Part shown: in pieces, positions 47,840 to 55,312 of the stretch
Numbering within the stretch: the stretch's first letter is position 1
Layout of the letters: every line of letters starts with the position of its first letter
Origin: JAENVT01 sp039931555
GTDB taxonomy: Bacteria; Actinomycetota; Acidimicrobiia; Acidimicrobiales; Ilumatobacteraceae
NCBI GenBank assembly: GCA_039931555.1
Contig: JBDTRP010000104.1
Location: 62,001-126,000, forward strand
Length of the DNA stretch: 64,000 nucleotides
Direction of reading: 5' to 3'
Translations under genes and position numbers: made by a program
Notes under the pieces: generated by a model
The model's database searches: none
What the model was told of the DNA's origin: nothing
What the model saw: only the letters and a program-made list of their open reading frames with translations

Positions 47840-48034
47840 GTGCGAGGCACGGTCACCGCCTTCGACCGCGAGGTCGGCCTCGGCGAGATCCTCCGCGACG
47901 ACGGATGGATCGTGCCGTTCCACTGCATCGTCATTGCCGATGGCAGTCGCGACATCCCGGTTGGTGTCGACGTCGAATTCGATCTGATATGCAAGCTCGG
48001 CCGGTACGAAGCGGCGCACGTCGTCTCGATATGA
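47840..48034 (+). CDS. Small cold-shock-domain-like protein
   Basis: 64-aa single-domain protein that looks like a short OB/cold-shock fold: RGTVTAFDREVGLGEI, then DDGWIVPFHCIVIADGSR and VGVDVEFDLICKLGRYEA. The classic RNP1 (KGFGFI) is replaced by VGLGEI, so nucleic-acid binding is possible but not certain. The GTG lies 2 bp after hisG, and the stop overlaps the next gene (ATGA), so it is probably co-expressed with the DNA-repair-like protein that follows. Confidence 0.7.
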   Translation: MRGTVTAFDREVGLGEILRDDGWIVPFHCIVIADGSRDIPVGVDVEFDLICKLGRYEAAHVVSI

Positions 48035-48318
48035 ACGAGCGCGATCGGCGCATCCTCGACGTGATTCGCTCGTTGCGTGAGGGTGAGGTGGTCACCTACG
48101 GCGGCATCGCCGAGGACGCCGGCTATCCGAAGATGTCCCGACTGGTCGGGCGAATCCTTGCGACCACAGAGGAAGATGTCCCATGGTGGCGAGTCGTCAA
48201 CTCGGTCGGCAGGTTGGTGCCCGGCCACGAACGCGAACAGTCGGCGCAGCTTCGCGCCGAAGGAGTGAAGGTCACGAAAGGCCGAGTCCGCTGGGCCAAA
48301 TACGGCCGGTTCTCCTGA
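48031..48318 (+). CDS. Alkyltransferase-like protein (MGMT fold, no catalytic Cys)
   Basis: 95-aa protein matching the C-terminal DNA-binding domain of O6-alkylguanine-DNA alkyltransferase: VTYGGIAEDAGYPKMSRLVGRIL (recognition helix and Arg finger) and VPWWRVVNSVGRLVPG. Where MGMT has PCHRV, this has PWWRV, so the alkyl-accepting Cys is Trp. Known ATL proteins bind O6-alkylguanine, flip it out and hand it to nucleotide excision repair. ATG 48031 follows from the ATGA overlap and family length. Confidence 0.9.
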   Translation: MNERDRRILDVIRSLREGEVVTYGGIAEDAGYPKMSRLVGRILATTEEDVPWWRVVNSVGRLVPGHEREQSAQLRAEGVKVTKGRVRWAKYGRFS

Positions 48319-48363
48319 ATCGGGAATCCCCGATTGGCGACGTAGCGTTCTGGGCCTGCCCAG
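48318..48363. terminator. Two hairpins between convergent genes
   Basis: Hairpin 1: AATCGGG (48318-48324) with CCCGATT (48329-48335), perfect 7-bp stem, 4-nt loop. Hairpin 2: CTGGGC (48350-48355) with GCCCAG (48358-48363), perfect 6-bp stem, 2-nt loop. They fill the 65-bp gap between the ATL gene and the convergent DUF1844-like gene and can act for both strands. Confidence 0.55.
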
Positions 48364-48383
48364 TTCGGCAGCGCTGGGCCGGT

Positions 48384-48776
48384 TCAGTTCTCTGAAGTCA
48401 GCGCTGCCTTGATCTGGACGAAGGCGAGGCGGATGTTCGACAGGGCAACCACCAGCGTGGACGAGTCCGGCCCGAGGCGCTCACCGAGGCCTTCGACGAG
48501 GCAGGCGACAGCGTCGATTGCCAGCGACGCCTCCGCGAGGCGAGGTGGATCGGCACCCAGATGAATGGCAGCCAGTTCGTACAATCCCATCACGTGGTTG
48601 ACCACGACGGTCTCGGCAGGGACATCGGCCAGGCGGGCACGGGCGTCGTTCAACGCGTTCTGGGCGTCTTCCACCATCGAATCGGTGTCTTCGCTGCTCA
48701 CCTGAGGTAGCGTATCCGCCGACAACTCATCGCGAAGTGGGGTAGCTGCCTGCAGCACACTCCCACCCGGCCACAC
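48384..48776 (-). CDS. DUF1844-like small protein
   Basis: 130-aa protein of unknown function, all-helical by composition. The C-terminal part (VVNHVMGLYELAAIHLGADPPRLAEASLAIDAVACLVEGL and the LSNIRLAFVQIK end) fits DUF1844, a family often found beside infC. GTG 48776 is the longest start; ATG 48676 would leave only the conserved part. It is divergent to infC across a leader of about 130 bp. Confidence 0.65.
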   Translation of the reverse strand: MWPGGSVLQAATPLRDELSADTLPQVSSEDTDSMVEDAQNALNDARARLADVPAETVVVNHVMGLYELAAIHLGADPPRLAEASLAIDAVACLVEGLGERLGPDSSTLVVALSNIRLAFVQIKAALTSEN

Positions 48777-48873
48777 ATGCGTCAGCTACCGTGCGTCCGG
48801 GTCACGAGCACTCGAATGGCCGTCCCTGGTGGCGGTTCTCTTCTCGTGTTGGTGGCTTCGCAGCCAAACCATC

Positions 48874-48903
48874 GGAAGGGATCCACCCATTGCACAGGAT
48901 TGA
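48874..48903 (+). promoter_or_regulatory. Strong SD and ATT-initiated four-codon mini-ORF before infC
   Basis: GGAAGGG (48874-48880) stands 8 nt before ATT (48889-48891), in the infC frame. The four codons ATT GCA CAG GAT are followed by an in-frame TGA at 48901-48903. ATT is the known infC start codon in E. coli, where it mediates autoregulation. The stop two codons before the probable ATA start is unexpected. Confidence 0.5.
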
Positions 48904-48909
48904 TCAGCC

Positions 48910-49620
48910 ATAGCACCGCCGCAGCAACCGGAGCACCGGTACAACGATCGCATCCGCGCCCGCGAGGTTCGCCTCATCGGCGCAGACGGCAGCCAACTTG
49001 GAATCAAGAATCTGCCAGATGCTCTCGCCCTCGCCCGCCAGCAAGACCTCGATCTCGTCGAGGTGGCACCCATGGCGAGTCCACCGGTGTGCCGGATCAT
49101 GGACTACGGGAAGTTTCGGTACGAGGAAAGCCAAAAGGCCAAGGAATCGCGTAAGAAAACCATTCAGGTTTCGATCAAGGAAGTGAAGTTCCGTCCGAAG
49201 ATCGGTAAAGGCGATTTCGACACCAAGGTGCGCCACATGCAGGACTTCCTCGCAGACGGCCACAAGGTGAAGGTCACCCTGCAGTTCAGGGGTCGAGAGA
49301 TGGCCCATCCCGAACTCGGCTCGCGGATCCTCGATGCGGTGATCGAGCAAGTCGGTACCCACGGCAAAGTGGAGACCATGGCTCGGTTGGAAGGTCGCAA
49401 CATGACCATGGTGCTGGCACCTGAGAAGAAAGCCGTCGTCAAGAAGCCGCACGAACCACGGGTTCACGAGGACAAGCACGAAGACAGCAAGGCCGCAGAC
49501 GATGCCCCGGCAGCGGCGCAGCCTTCAGAAGAAGCAGCAGCGGTACAAGAAGCACCAGAAGTACAGGCACCGGCTGAACCGGTAGCGGAAGCGGTCGTGG
49601 AAACGGTCGACCCGGCCTGA
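48910..49620 (+). CDS. infC: Translation initiation factor IF-3 (non-canonical start)
   Basis: IF-3 binds the 30S subunit and proofreads initiation. The conserved N-domain starts YNDRIRAREVRLIGADGSQLG, upstream of the first ATG at 49063, which would remove it. Between the in-frame TGA (48901-48903) and the domain there is no ATG, GTG or TTG; ATA at 48910 is the best candidate (236 aa). The N-domain continues to VEVAPMASPPVCRIMDYGKF, then the C-domain with the VKEVKFRPKIGKGDFD-type block. A 55-residue Ala/Glu/Pro-rich tail follows, longer than in most IF-3. Other options are discussed in the findings. Confidence 0.88.
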   Translation: MAPPQQPEHRYNDRIRAREVRLIGADGSQLGIKNLPDALALARQQDLDLVEVAPMASPPVCRIMDYGKFRYEESQKAKESRKKTIQVSIKEVKFRPKIGKGDFDTKVRHMQDFLADGHKVKVTLQFRGREMAHPELGSRILDAVIEQVGTHGKVETMARLEGRNMTMVLAPEKKAVVKKPHEPRVHEDKHEDSKAADDAPAAAQPSEEAAAVQEAPEVQAPAEPVAEAVVETVDPA

Positions 49621-49651
49621 TCACCACGATCACCCAACAAGGAATCACACG

Positions 49652-49849
49652 ATGCCCAAGATGAAGACCAGCAAGACCGCGGCCAAGCGGTTCAGCAAGA
49701 CCGGCACCGGCAAGCTCCGGCGCCTGCAGCAAAACCGGCAGCACCTCTTCGAGAAGAAGCCGTCGACACGTACCCGTCGCCTCGACGGGATGGTGGCCGT
49801 GCATCCTGGCGATGCGAAGAAGATCAAGCGCCTGCTCGGCGAACGCTGA
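49652..49849 (+). CDS. rpmI: 50S ribosomal protein L35
   Basis: 65-aa basic ribosomal protein: PKMKTSKTAAKRFSKTGTGKL, RLQQNRQHLFEKK and a C-terminal KKIKRLLGER. It is part of the classic infC-rpmI-rplT operon, 31 bp after infC and 27 bp before rplT. The ATG is preceded by AAGGAA about 8 nt upstream. Confidence 0.95.
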   Translation: MPKMKTSKTAAKRFSKTGTGKLRRLQQNRQHLFEKKPSTRTRRLDGMVAVHPGDAKKIKRLLGER

Positions 49850-49876
49850 ATCAAAGAACGATAAGGAGAGAATGAA

Positions 49877-50230
49877 ATGGCTCGTGTAAAGCGCGCCGTT
49901 GGTTCGAAGAAGCACCGCAAACAGGTGCTGGAGCGAGCCAAGGGCTACTACGGCAACAAGAGTCGCTCGGTGCGGGCGGCCAACGAACAGGTCATGAAGA
50001 GTGGGCAGTACGCCTTCCGCGACCGACGTGCAAAGAAGGGCGAGTTCCGTCGTCTGTGGATTCAGCGAATCAACGCTGCATGCCGCTTGAACGACATCAG
50101 CTACAGCCGGTTCATCGCCGGATTGAACGCTGCCGGCATCGAGGTGGACCGCAAGGTCATGGCCGATCTGGCTGTCACCGACGCAGTGGCATTCACGGCG
50201 CTGACCGACGCGGCCAAGGCTGCTCTCTGA
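49877..50230 (+). CDS. rplT: 50S ribosomal protein L20
   Basis: 117-aa rRNA-binding assembly protein: ARVKRAVGSKKHRKQVLERAKGYYGNKSR, then RDRRAKKGEFRRLWIQRINAACR and YSRFIAGLNAAGIEVDRKVMADLAV. In E. coli and Bacillus L20 also regulates its own operon. A TAAGGAGAG site lies 6-7 nt before the ATG. The stop overlaps a CTG that may start the next gene. Confidence 0.95.
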   Translation: MARVKRAVGSKKHRKQVLERAKGYYGNKSRSVRAANEQVMKSGQYAFRDRRAKKGEFRRLWIQRINAACRLNDISYSRFIAGLNAAGIEVDRKVMADLAVTDAVAFTALTDAAKAAL

Positions 50231-50958
50231 GCGAACAACTCACTTTTTCGAACCCTCGGGTTCAACGACTGCGGCGCCTCTTGGGGCGCCGCAGTTCTCG
50301 TTACGCCGAGAGTGTCTTCGTGGTCGAGGGGCTGGGTTTGATCCGCCAGGCGGTGGATGCCGGCTGGGTTGTCGAGGGCTGTTACGTCGCGCCCGGTACG
50401 ACGGTCGATCTCGACGTGGCGCAGCATGCGCTGGCGCCGAACGTGATCGAGCGCGTCGCCTCGACGGAGTCACCGCAGCCCGTCTTGGCGGTGGTCGGAA
50501 TGCGTACCGCAGCGCTGCCTGTCGATGCGTCCTTTGTGCTCGTTGCCGATCGACTCGGCGATCCTGGCAACGCCGGCACGATCATTCGCTCGGCGGAGGC
50601 GGCCGGCGCCGACGCGGTCGTGCTGACGCCTGGCTCGGTTGATCCGTACAACCCCAAGGTGGTCAGGGCCAGCGCCGGATCGCTGTTTCGCATCCCGGTC
50701 GTCGAGGCAACTCTTGACTCGTTGTCGGGATTTCGCCGTCTCGGCACCTCGTCCCATCGAGGCGATGTCTACACCGATCCGGTGTACCACGGCCGAGTTG
50801 CGGTCGTCGTCGGGAACGAAGCGCATGGCCTCGATGCGGACGCGGCCATCGACCAATGGATCACGATCCCGCACGCCGGCCCTGCGGAGAGCCTCAACGT
50901 GGCGATGGCCGCAACGGTGCTGGTATTCGAAGTGGCCCGGCAACGGAGCACTGTCTAG
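50227..50958 (+). CDS. SpoU/TrmH-family rRNA 2'-O-methyltransferase
   Basis: 243-aa SPOUT methyltransferase. The N-terminal substrate-binding domain begins SNPRVQRLRRLLGRR and contains FVVEGLGLIRQA. The knotted catalytic domain has ADRLGDPGNAGTIIRSAEAAGAD (motif 1), VVVGNEAHGLDADA (motif 2) and IPHAGPAESLNVAMAATVLVFE (motif 3). No ATG, GTG or TTG precedes the conserved N-terminus. CTG 50227 overlaps the rplT stop by 4 bases (CTGA), echoing the GTGA/ATGA junctions here, and is the proposed start. TTG 50281 is an alternative that loses about 18 residues and lies in the loop of the hairpin at 50269-50294. Confidence 0.85.
   Translation: MSEQLTFSNPRVQRLRRLLGRRSSRYAESVFVVEGLGLIRQAVDAGWVVEGCYVAPGTTVDLDVAQHALAPNVIERVASTESPQPVLAVVGMRTAALPVDASFVLVADRLGDPGNAGTIIRSAEAAGADAVVLTPGSVDPYNPKVVRASAGSLFRIPVVEATLDSLSGFRRLGTSSHRGDVYTDPVYHGRVAVVVGNEAHGLDADAAIDQWITIPHAGPAESLNVAMAATVLVFEVARQRSTV
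50269..50294 (+). terminator. Perfect 10-bp hairpin after rplT, inside the next ORF
   Basis: CTGCGGCGCC (50269-50278) pairs perfectly with GGCGCCGCAG (50285-50294) around the loop tcttgg. The sequence after it is ttctcgtt, only weakly T-rich. A smaller perfect dyad (GAACCC-tc-GGGTTC) stands just before. It could be an attenuator or terminator of the infC-rpmI-rplT transcript. Confidence 0.55.
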
Positions 50959-51064
50959 GATGAGCCGATGGTCGATCGGCGATTTCGGTGCCCCCGGGCG
51001 TTGCTCGGGGTTGCGCGCTGACTCGCTGACGTCTCGCCGCCTCATCGCTCGGGGGTTTGCGCCC
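50956..51064 (+). promoter_or_regulatory. pheS leader: possible leaderless mini-ORF and competing stems
   Basis: TAGGAT (50956-50961; its TAG is also the upstream stop) lies 6 nt before ATG 50968. That ATG opens a 17-codon ORF ending at 51021 with one rare TTT Phe codon. The C-rich segment 50991-51000 can pair with either of two similar downstream segments (51003-51018 and 51047-51064), an attenuator-like arrangement. Evidence is weak; a single Phe codon is few for a leader peptide. The rest of the gap to pheS holds a GAGGAG ribosome-binding site. Confidence 0.25.
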
Positions 51065-51097
51065 AATGTCGTGTGATGTCGTGAGGAGTGTGTTGGG

Positions 51098-52099
51098 ATG
51101 ATCGAAGAGGTGAAACGGGCGGGTGAGGCTGCGCTTGCGCGAATCAGCCAGGCGGCCACCGCCGCCGAAGTACGCGCCCTGGAGGCGGAGTTGCTGGGCA
51201 AGCGCGGCCCGTTCGCCACGTTCAAGACTGGCCTCGGTGCGCTGGCCACGGTCGACGAGAAGAAGGCGGCCGGTCAGGCGGTCAACGAAGCGACATCGGT
51301 TGTCGCCGACGGTCTCAACCGGCGGCGTCGCGAGTTGGCCGCGGCGGAACGCGTCGTGCATCTGGCAGCCGAGCGGCTCGATCTCACCGAGGTGATGTCG
51401 CATCCCCAGCGTGGTCACGCGCACGTGGTCACGCAGGCGTGGGATCGCTTGGAGGACGTGTTCATCGGGCTCGGCTTCCAGGTCGCCGAAGGCCCACATG
51501 TCGAGACCGACTGGTACAACTTCGAAGCGCTCAACATGCCCGTCGATCACCCGGCGCGCAGCATGCACGACACGTTCTACGTCGAGCACGGCAATGGCGG
51601 CCCCACGGTCTTGCGGACGCACACATCACCCGTGCAGATCCGTGTGATGCAGACGCTGCCGCCGCCGATCTACATGATCATGCCCGGTCGCGTCTTCCGA
51701 AACGAGACGACCGACGCAACTCACCTCGCGGTCTTCCACCAACTCGAGGGATTGGTGATCGATCGGGGTATCACGCTTGCCGATCTGGCCGGCACGATCG
51801 ACGCGTTCACCAAGGCGTTCTTCGGCGCCGATTTCGGCTCGCGCCTTCGGCCGAGCTACTTCCCGTTCACCGAGCCGTCGGCTGAATTCGACATCCAGAC
51901 GCCGTCAGGTGAGTGGCTCGAGCTCGGGGGCAGCGGGATGGTTCATCCCAACGTCCTGCGTGCCGGTGGCCTCGACCCGGAGGAGTGGAGCGGGTTCGCC
52001 TTCGGCTTCGGGATCGATCGCATGGCCAAGGAACGCCATGGCATCGGCGACGTGCGTGAGATGTACAGCAACGACCTTCGTTTCGTGGAGCAGTTCTGA
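51098..52099 (+). CDS. pheS: Phenylalanine-tRNA ligase alpha subunit
   Basis: 333-aa class II catalytic subunit. An N-terminal coiled-coil (about residues 1-85, with LGKRGPFATFKTGLG) precedes the catalytic domain: HPQRGHAHVVTQAWDRLEDVFIGLGF, the motif 2 region RVFRNETTDATHLAVFHQLEGLVID and motif 3 GFGIDRMAKERHGI. It forms an alpha2-beta2 enzyme with PheT. The ATG has GAGGAG 9 nt upstream; the stop overlaps pheT (TGATG). Confidence 0.97.
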   Translation: MIEEVKRAGEAALARISQAATAAEVRALEAELLGKRGPFATFKTGLGALATVDEKKAAGQAVNEATSVVADGLNRRRRELAAAERVVHLAAERLDLTEVMSHPQRGHAHVVTQAWDRLEDVFIGLGFQVAEGPHVETDWYNFEALNMPVDHPARSMHDTFYVEHGNGGPTVLRTHTSPVQIRVMQTLPPPIYMIMPGRVFRNETTDATHLAVFHQLEGLVIDRGITLADLAGTIDAFTKAFFGADFGSRLRPSYFPFTEPSAEFDIQTPSGEWLELGGSGMVHPNVLRAGGLDPEEWSGFAFGFGIDRMAKERHGIGDVREMYSNDLRFVEQF

Positions 52100-54447
52100 T
52101 GAAGATCGTTCACTCGTGGCTCCAGGAGCTCGCCCCCGTCGGTGACGAGATCGACATGATTGCGGCGACGATGACGGACCTCGGCTTGGCGGTGGAGGAG
52201 ATCATCCAGGTCGGCGCGACGGTCGAGGGCGTCATCACAGCGCGCGTCGTGCGCACCGAGCGTCATCCCGATGCCGCCAAGGTCCACCGCGTGTTCGTCG
52301 AGACCGGAGACGGGCGCGAACGCCACGTGTGGTGTGGTGCGTTCAACATGCAGGCCGACGACATCGTTCCGCTTGCCACGCCCGGCACGGCGATGCCCGA
52401 CGGGCGGGTGATCGAGCCGAAGCGGATCCTCGGCATTCAGAGCGACGGCATGCTGTGCTCGGCGCGCGAGCTGGGTCTCGGCGACGATCACGCCGGCATC
52501 GTCATCCTCCCAGTGGGCACGGCGCTCGGCGTTTCGTACGGTCAGGCACTCGGTCTTGCTCCGGAAACCGTGTACGACATCGACGTGACGCGCAACCTGC
52601 CGGATTGTTGGGGTCACCTGGGTGTCGCTCGCCAAGTCGCTGCTCGCCTCGGACTACCGCTCGAGGCCCCCACGTCGACAGTCGCGTCGACGAGCGGGGC
52701 GCCGACGCGACAGGCGACGGTCGAGTTGATCGACGGCGATCGCTGCGCCCGATTCACGAGCACGGTCATCAGCGGGCTGCACGTCACCTCCTCACCGAAC
52801 TGGATGGCACAGCGACTGGCTGCAGCCGGCATGCGGTCGATCAACAACGTCGTCGACGTCAGCAACTACGTGATGCTCGAGCTCAACCAGCCGAACCACG
52901 CATACGACCTCGAAACACTCGGCGGGGGCGGCTTTCGCGTGCGCTGTGCCCGTGATGGTGAAGCGATGGTCACGCTCGACGGCGTCGAGCGAACGTTCAC
53001 CACTCAGGATCTCCTGATCTGCGATGCAACTGACGCACCGATCGGTGTCGGGGGGATCATGGGCGGCCTCGACAGTGAGATCAGCGATACCACCACCACC
53101 ATCGCCCTCGAGATCGCCTGGTTCGAGCCGATCGGCCTGGCCAAGAGTGCCGGCCGACTGGGCCTGCGGAGCGAGGCGTCGGTTCGATTCGATCGTGGTG
53201 TCGATCCCATGGGGATGCCGGTCGCCATCGCCCGGTTCGTCGAACTGCTTCGACAGACGTGTCCCGACCTCTTGGTGCATGCGGGAATGGTCGACGCACA
53301 GTCGGCGCACCTACCTGTTGCGCCGGTGATCGATGTGCGCATCGCCAAGGTGAACGCACTGCTCGGCACCTCACTGTCGAGTGGGCAGATCTGCCAGCTG
53401 ATCAGTGGGTTGGGCTTTCGGGCCGACGGCGCAGAGACGCTGACGGTCGTCGTTCCATCTTGGCGGCCGGATTGCACTGCAGAGGTCGACATCATCGAAG
53501 AGGTCGCCCGCCAGTACGGTTACGGCAACGTCGGAAAGACCGTGCCGAAGTCGGCCATGCACGGGCGGCTGTCGCCAGTGCAAGCCCGCCGGCGTCGATT
53601 GCGCGACATGCTCCTGGGTCTGGGGATCGACGAGGCGATGCCCAATCCGTTCTTGGCCGACGACGATCTGGTCCGCGCCGGGCTCGCCGGGCCCGCCGTG
53701 CGGATCGTGAACTCGCTCGTGGCGGAGGAGAGCGTGCTGCGCACATCGTTGCGCCCAGGGTTGTTGAAGGGCGTCGCGTTCAACGAGTCGCATCGCCGGC
53801 CCGACGCCAGTCTCTTCGAGATCGGGCACGCCTACCCGCCCGGCGAGGGGGAGCTGCCCGCCGAGTACGAAGAATTGGCGATCGTCCTGGCCGGTCGCGA
53901 CGCAATGGCGGCGATGGCGGTCTGGCGCGAGATCGCAGCGGCGATGGGGTTCGGGGCGCGGGTCGATCAGTCGAATCCACCGGCTGGCATGCATCCCACG
54001 CGCTCGGCGACCCTGTCGGTCGGTCGCGATGTGATCGGTGTGGTGGGGGAGGTGCACCCCGACGTGCTCGACGCATACGGCGTCGACGAGCGCGTCGCGC
54101 TCCTCGAGTTGAACCTGTCGGTGTTGCTGGCGAACGACGCCAAGGTGGCGGCGTGGAAGCCGACCAGCCGCTTCCCGTCCAGCGATCTCGATCTGGCATT
54201 CGCCACACCGCATTCGGTGATCGCCGAGAAGGTCGAGAAGGCGATCAAGCAGGCCGCCGGCGCGCTCTTGGTCGACGTCGCCCTGTTCGATGTGTATCGG
54301 GGTCCGGGTCTGCCGGCCGACACCCGCAGCCTGGCGTACCGCCTGCGGCTGCAGGCGCTCGATCACACGCTCAGCGACACCGAGCTGACCGAGGTTCGCA
54401 ACAAGGTGGTGGCGGGCGCCGGCAAGCTCGGCGTAACGCTTCGGTAG
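52099..54447 (+). CDS. pheT: Phenylalanine-tRNA ligase beta subunit
   Basis: 782-aa subunit with the bacterial domain order: EMAP-II-like tRNA-binding domain (about residues 38-145), B3/B4 editing domain (about 205-380, VNNRVD-type INNVVDVSNYVMLELNQPNHAYD), B5 (about 390-470), a catalytic-like core (about 480-680) and the FDX-ACB anticodon-binding domain (FPSSDLDLAFATP to the C-terminus). The editing domain hydrolyses Tyr-tRNA-Phe. Length is normal. Confidence 0.96.
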   Translation: MKIVHSWLQELAPVGDEIDMIAATMTDLGLAVEEIIQVGATVEGVITARVVRTERHPDAAKVHRVFVETGDGRERHVWCGAFNMQADDIVPLATPGTAMPDGRVIEPKRILGIQSDGMLCSARELGLGDDHAGIVILPVGTALGVSYGQALGLAPETVYDIDVTRNLPDCWGHLGVARQVAARLGLPLEAPTSTVASTSGAPTRQATVELIDGDRCARFTSTVISGLHVTSSPNWMAQRLAAAGMRSINNVVDVSNYVMLELNQPNHAYDLETLGGGGFRVRCARDGEAMVTLDGVERTFTTQDLLICDATDAPIGVGGIMGGLDSEISDTTTTIALEIAWFEPIGLAKSAGRLGLRSEASVRFDRGVDPMGMPVAIARFVELLRQTCPDLLVHAGMVDAQSAHLPVAPVIDVRIAKVNALLGTSLSSGQICQLISGLGFRADGAETLTVVVPSWRPDCTAEVDIIEEVARQYGYGNVGKTVPKSAMHGRLSPVQARRRRLRDMLLGLGIDEAMPNPFLADDDLVRAGLAGPAVRIVNSLVAEESVLRTSLRPGLLKGVAFNESHRRPDASLFEIGHAYPPGEGELPAEYEELAIVLAGRDAMAAMAVWREIAAAMGFGARVDQSNPPAGMHPTRSATLSVGRDVIGVVGEVHPDVLDAYGVDERVALLELNLSVLLANDAKVAAWKPTSRFPSSDLDLAFATPHSVIAEKVEKAIKQAAGALLVDVALFDVYRGPGLPADTRSLAYRLRLQALDHTLSDTELTEVRNKVVAGAGKLGVTLR

Positions 54448-54491
54448 TAATTCGGTTGCGCCTGCGGTGCGAATGCGGTCGTATCTGGTCC

Positions 54492-55223
54492 GTGAAGGAC
54501 TTCGACTCAGCGAACAGCTTCGGTGAAGCCGTCGCTGAGAGCTACGACGACGAGCCCCGCGGCGACGAGGTCGACGCGGTTTCGTTCCTCGCCGCATTGG
54601 CCGGTGATGGCCAAGCCCTCGAGTTGGCCATCGGCACGGGCCGGGTCGCGCTGCCACTCGCAGCTCGAGGCGTACCTGTCGACGGCATCGACATCTCGCC
54701 CGCCATGGTCGCCCGATTGCGAGCCAAGCCGGGAGGCGATGCTCTCGCTGTCACCATCGGTGACTTTGCCGAGGTTCCGGTTCCTGGCCTGTACCGACTG
54801 GTCTACGTGGTCTTCAACACCCTCTTCAACCTGCTGACGCAAGACGCTCAGGTGCGCTGCTTCGAAAACGTGGCTGCACACCTCACTGACGACGGCTCGT
54901 TCGTGATCGAGGCATTCGTGCCGACGTTTCTGTACCGGTTGCGCAACGATCAGTACGTCGATGCCGAGGCGATCGGTGTCGACGAAGTCCGCCTCGACGT
55001 GGGTCGCCACGATTCCGTGCGGCAGACGCTCGACGAGAGCCACGTCTCACTGTCCGAGCGCGGCGTGACGGTGAGTCCGATCGTCTGCCGATATGCATGG
55101 CCGGCAGAGCTGGACCTGATGGCTCGAATCGCCGGACTGCGCTTGAAGGATCGGTGGGGTGGATGGAACCGCGAGCCGTTCACTTCGAAAAGTGGCCTCC
55201 ACGTGTCGGTGTACGGGCGCTGA
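54492..55223 (+). CDS. Class I SAM-dependent methyltransferase
   Basis: 243-aa methyltransferase: YDDEPRGDEVDAVSFLAAL, motif I ALELAIGTGRVALPLAARG, post-I VDGIDISPAMV, motif IV LVYVVFNTLFNL. The type fits small-molecule or lipid methylation; the substrate is unknown. GTG 54492 is selected because the domain begins there, while the frame is open far upstream inside pheT. It stands alone, 44 bp after pheT, with no neighbour hinting at a pathway. Confidence 0.78.
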   Translation: MKDFDSANSFGEAVAESYDDEPRGDEVDAVSFLAALAGDGQALELAIGTGRVALPLAARGVPVDGIDISPAMVARLRAKPGGDALAVTIGDFAEVPVPGLYRLVYVVFNTLFNLLTQDAQVRCFENVAAHLTDDGSFVIEAFVPTFLYRLRNDQYVDAEAIGVDEVRLDVGRHDSVRQTLDESHVSLSERGVTVSPIVCRYAWPAELDLMARIAGLRLKDRWGGWNREPFTSKSGLHVSVYGR

Positions 55224-55278
55224 GCCGCCTCATCGGGTTGGCGCGTTTGCACGTACAGACACAGTTGGCCGTCGGGGA

Positions 55279-55306
55279 TTGACATCGCGCCCGGTTTGTT
55301 GATACT
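55279..55306 (+). promoter_or_regulatory. Strong promoter, leaderless TPR gene
   Basis: TTGACA (55279-55284), a 16-bp spacer and GATACT (55301-55306). Transcription would begin about 6-7 nt later, that is on the ATG at 55313. This is the only promoter in the window with a perfect -35 consensus. Confidence 0.7.
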
Positions 55307-55312
55307 GCCGAA

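Noticed and set aside
48777..49154. ORF in another frame over the infC start, possibly joined to IF-3 by frameshifting
   Set aside because: Its product is low-complexity and unrelated, and the IF-3 domain is already complete in its own frame downstream of the TGA.
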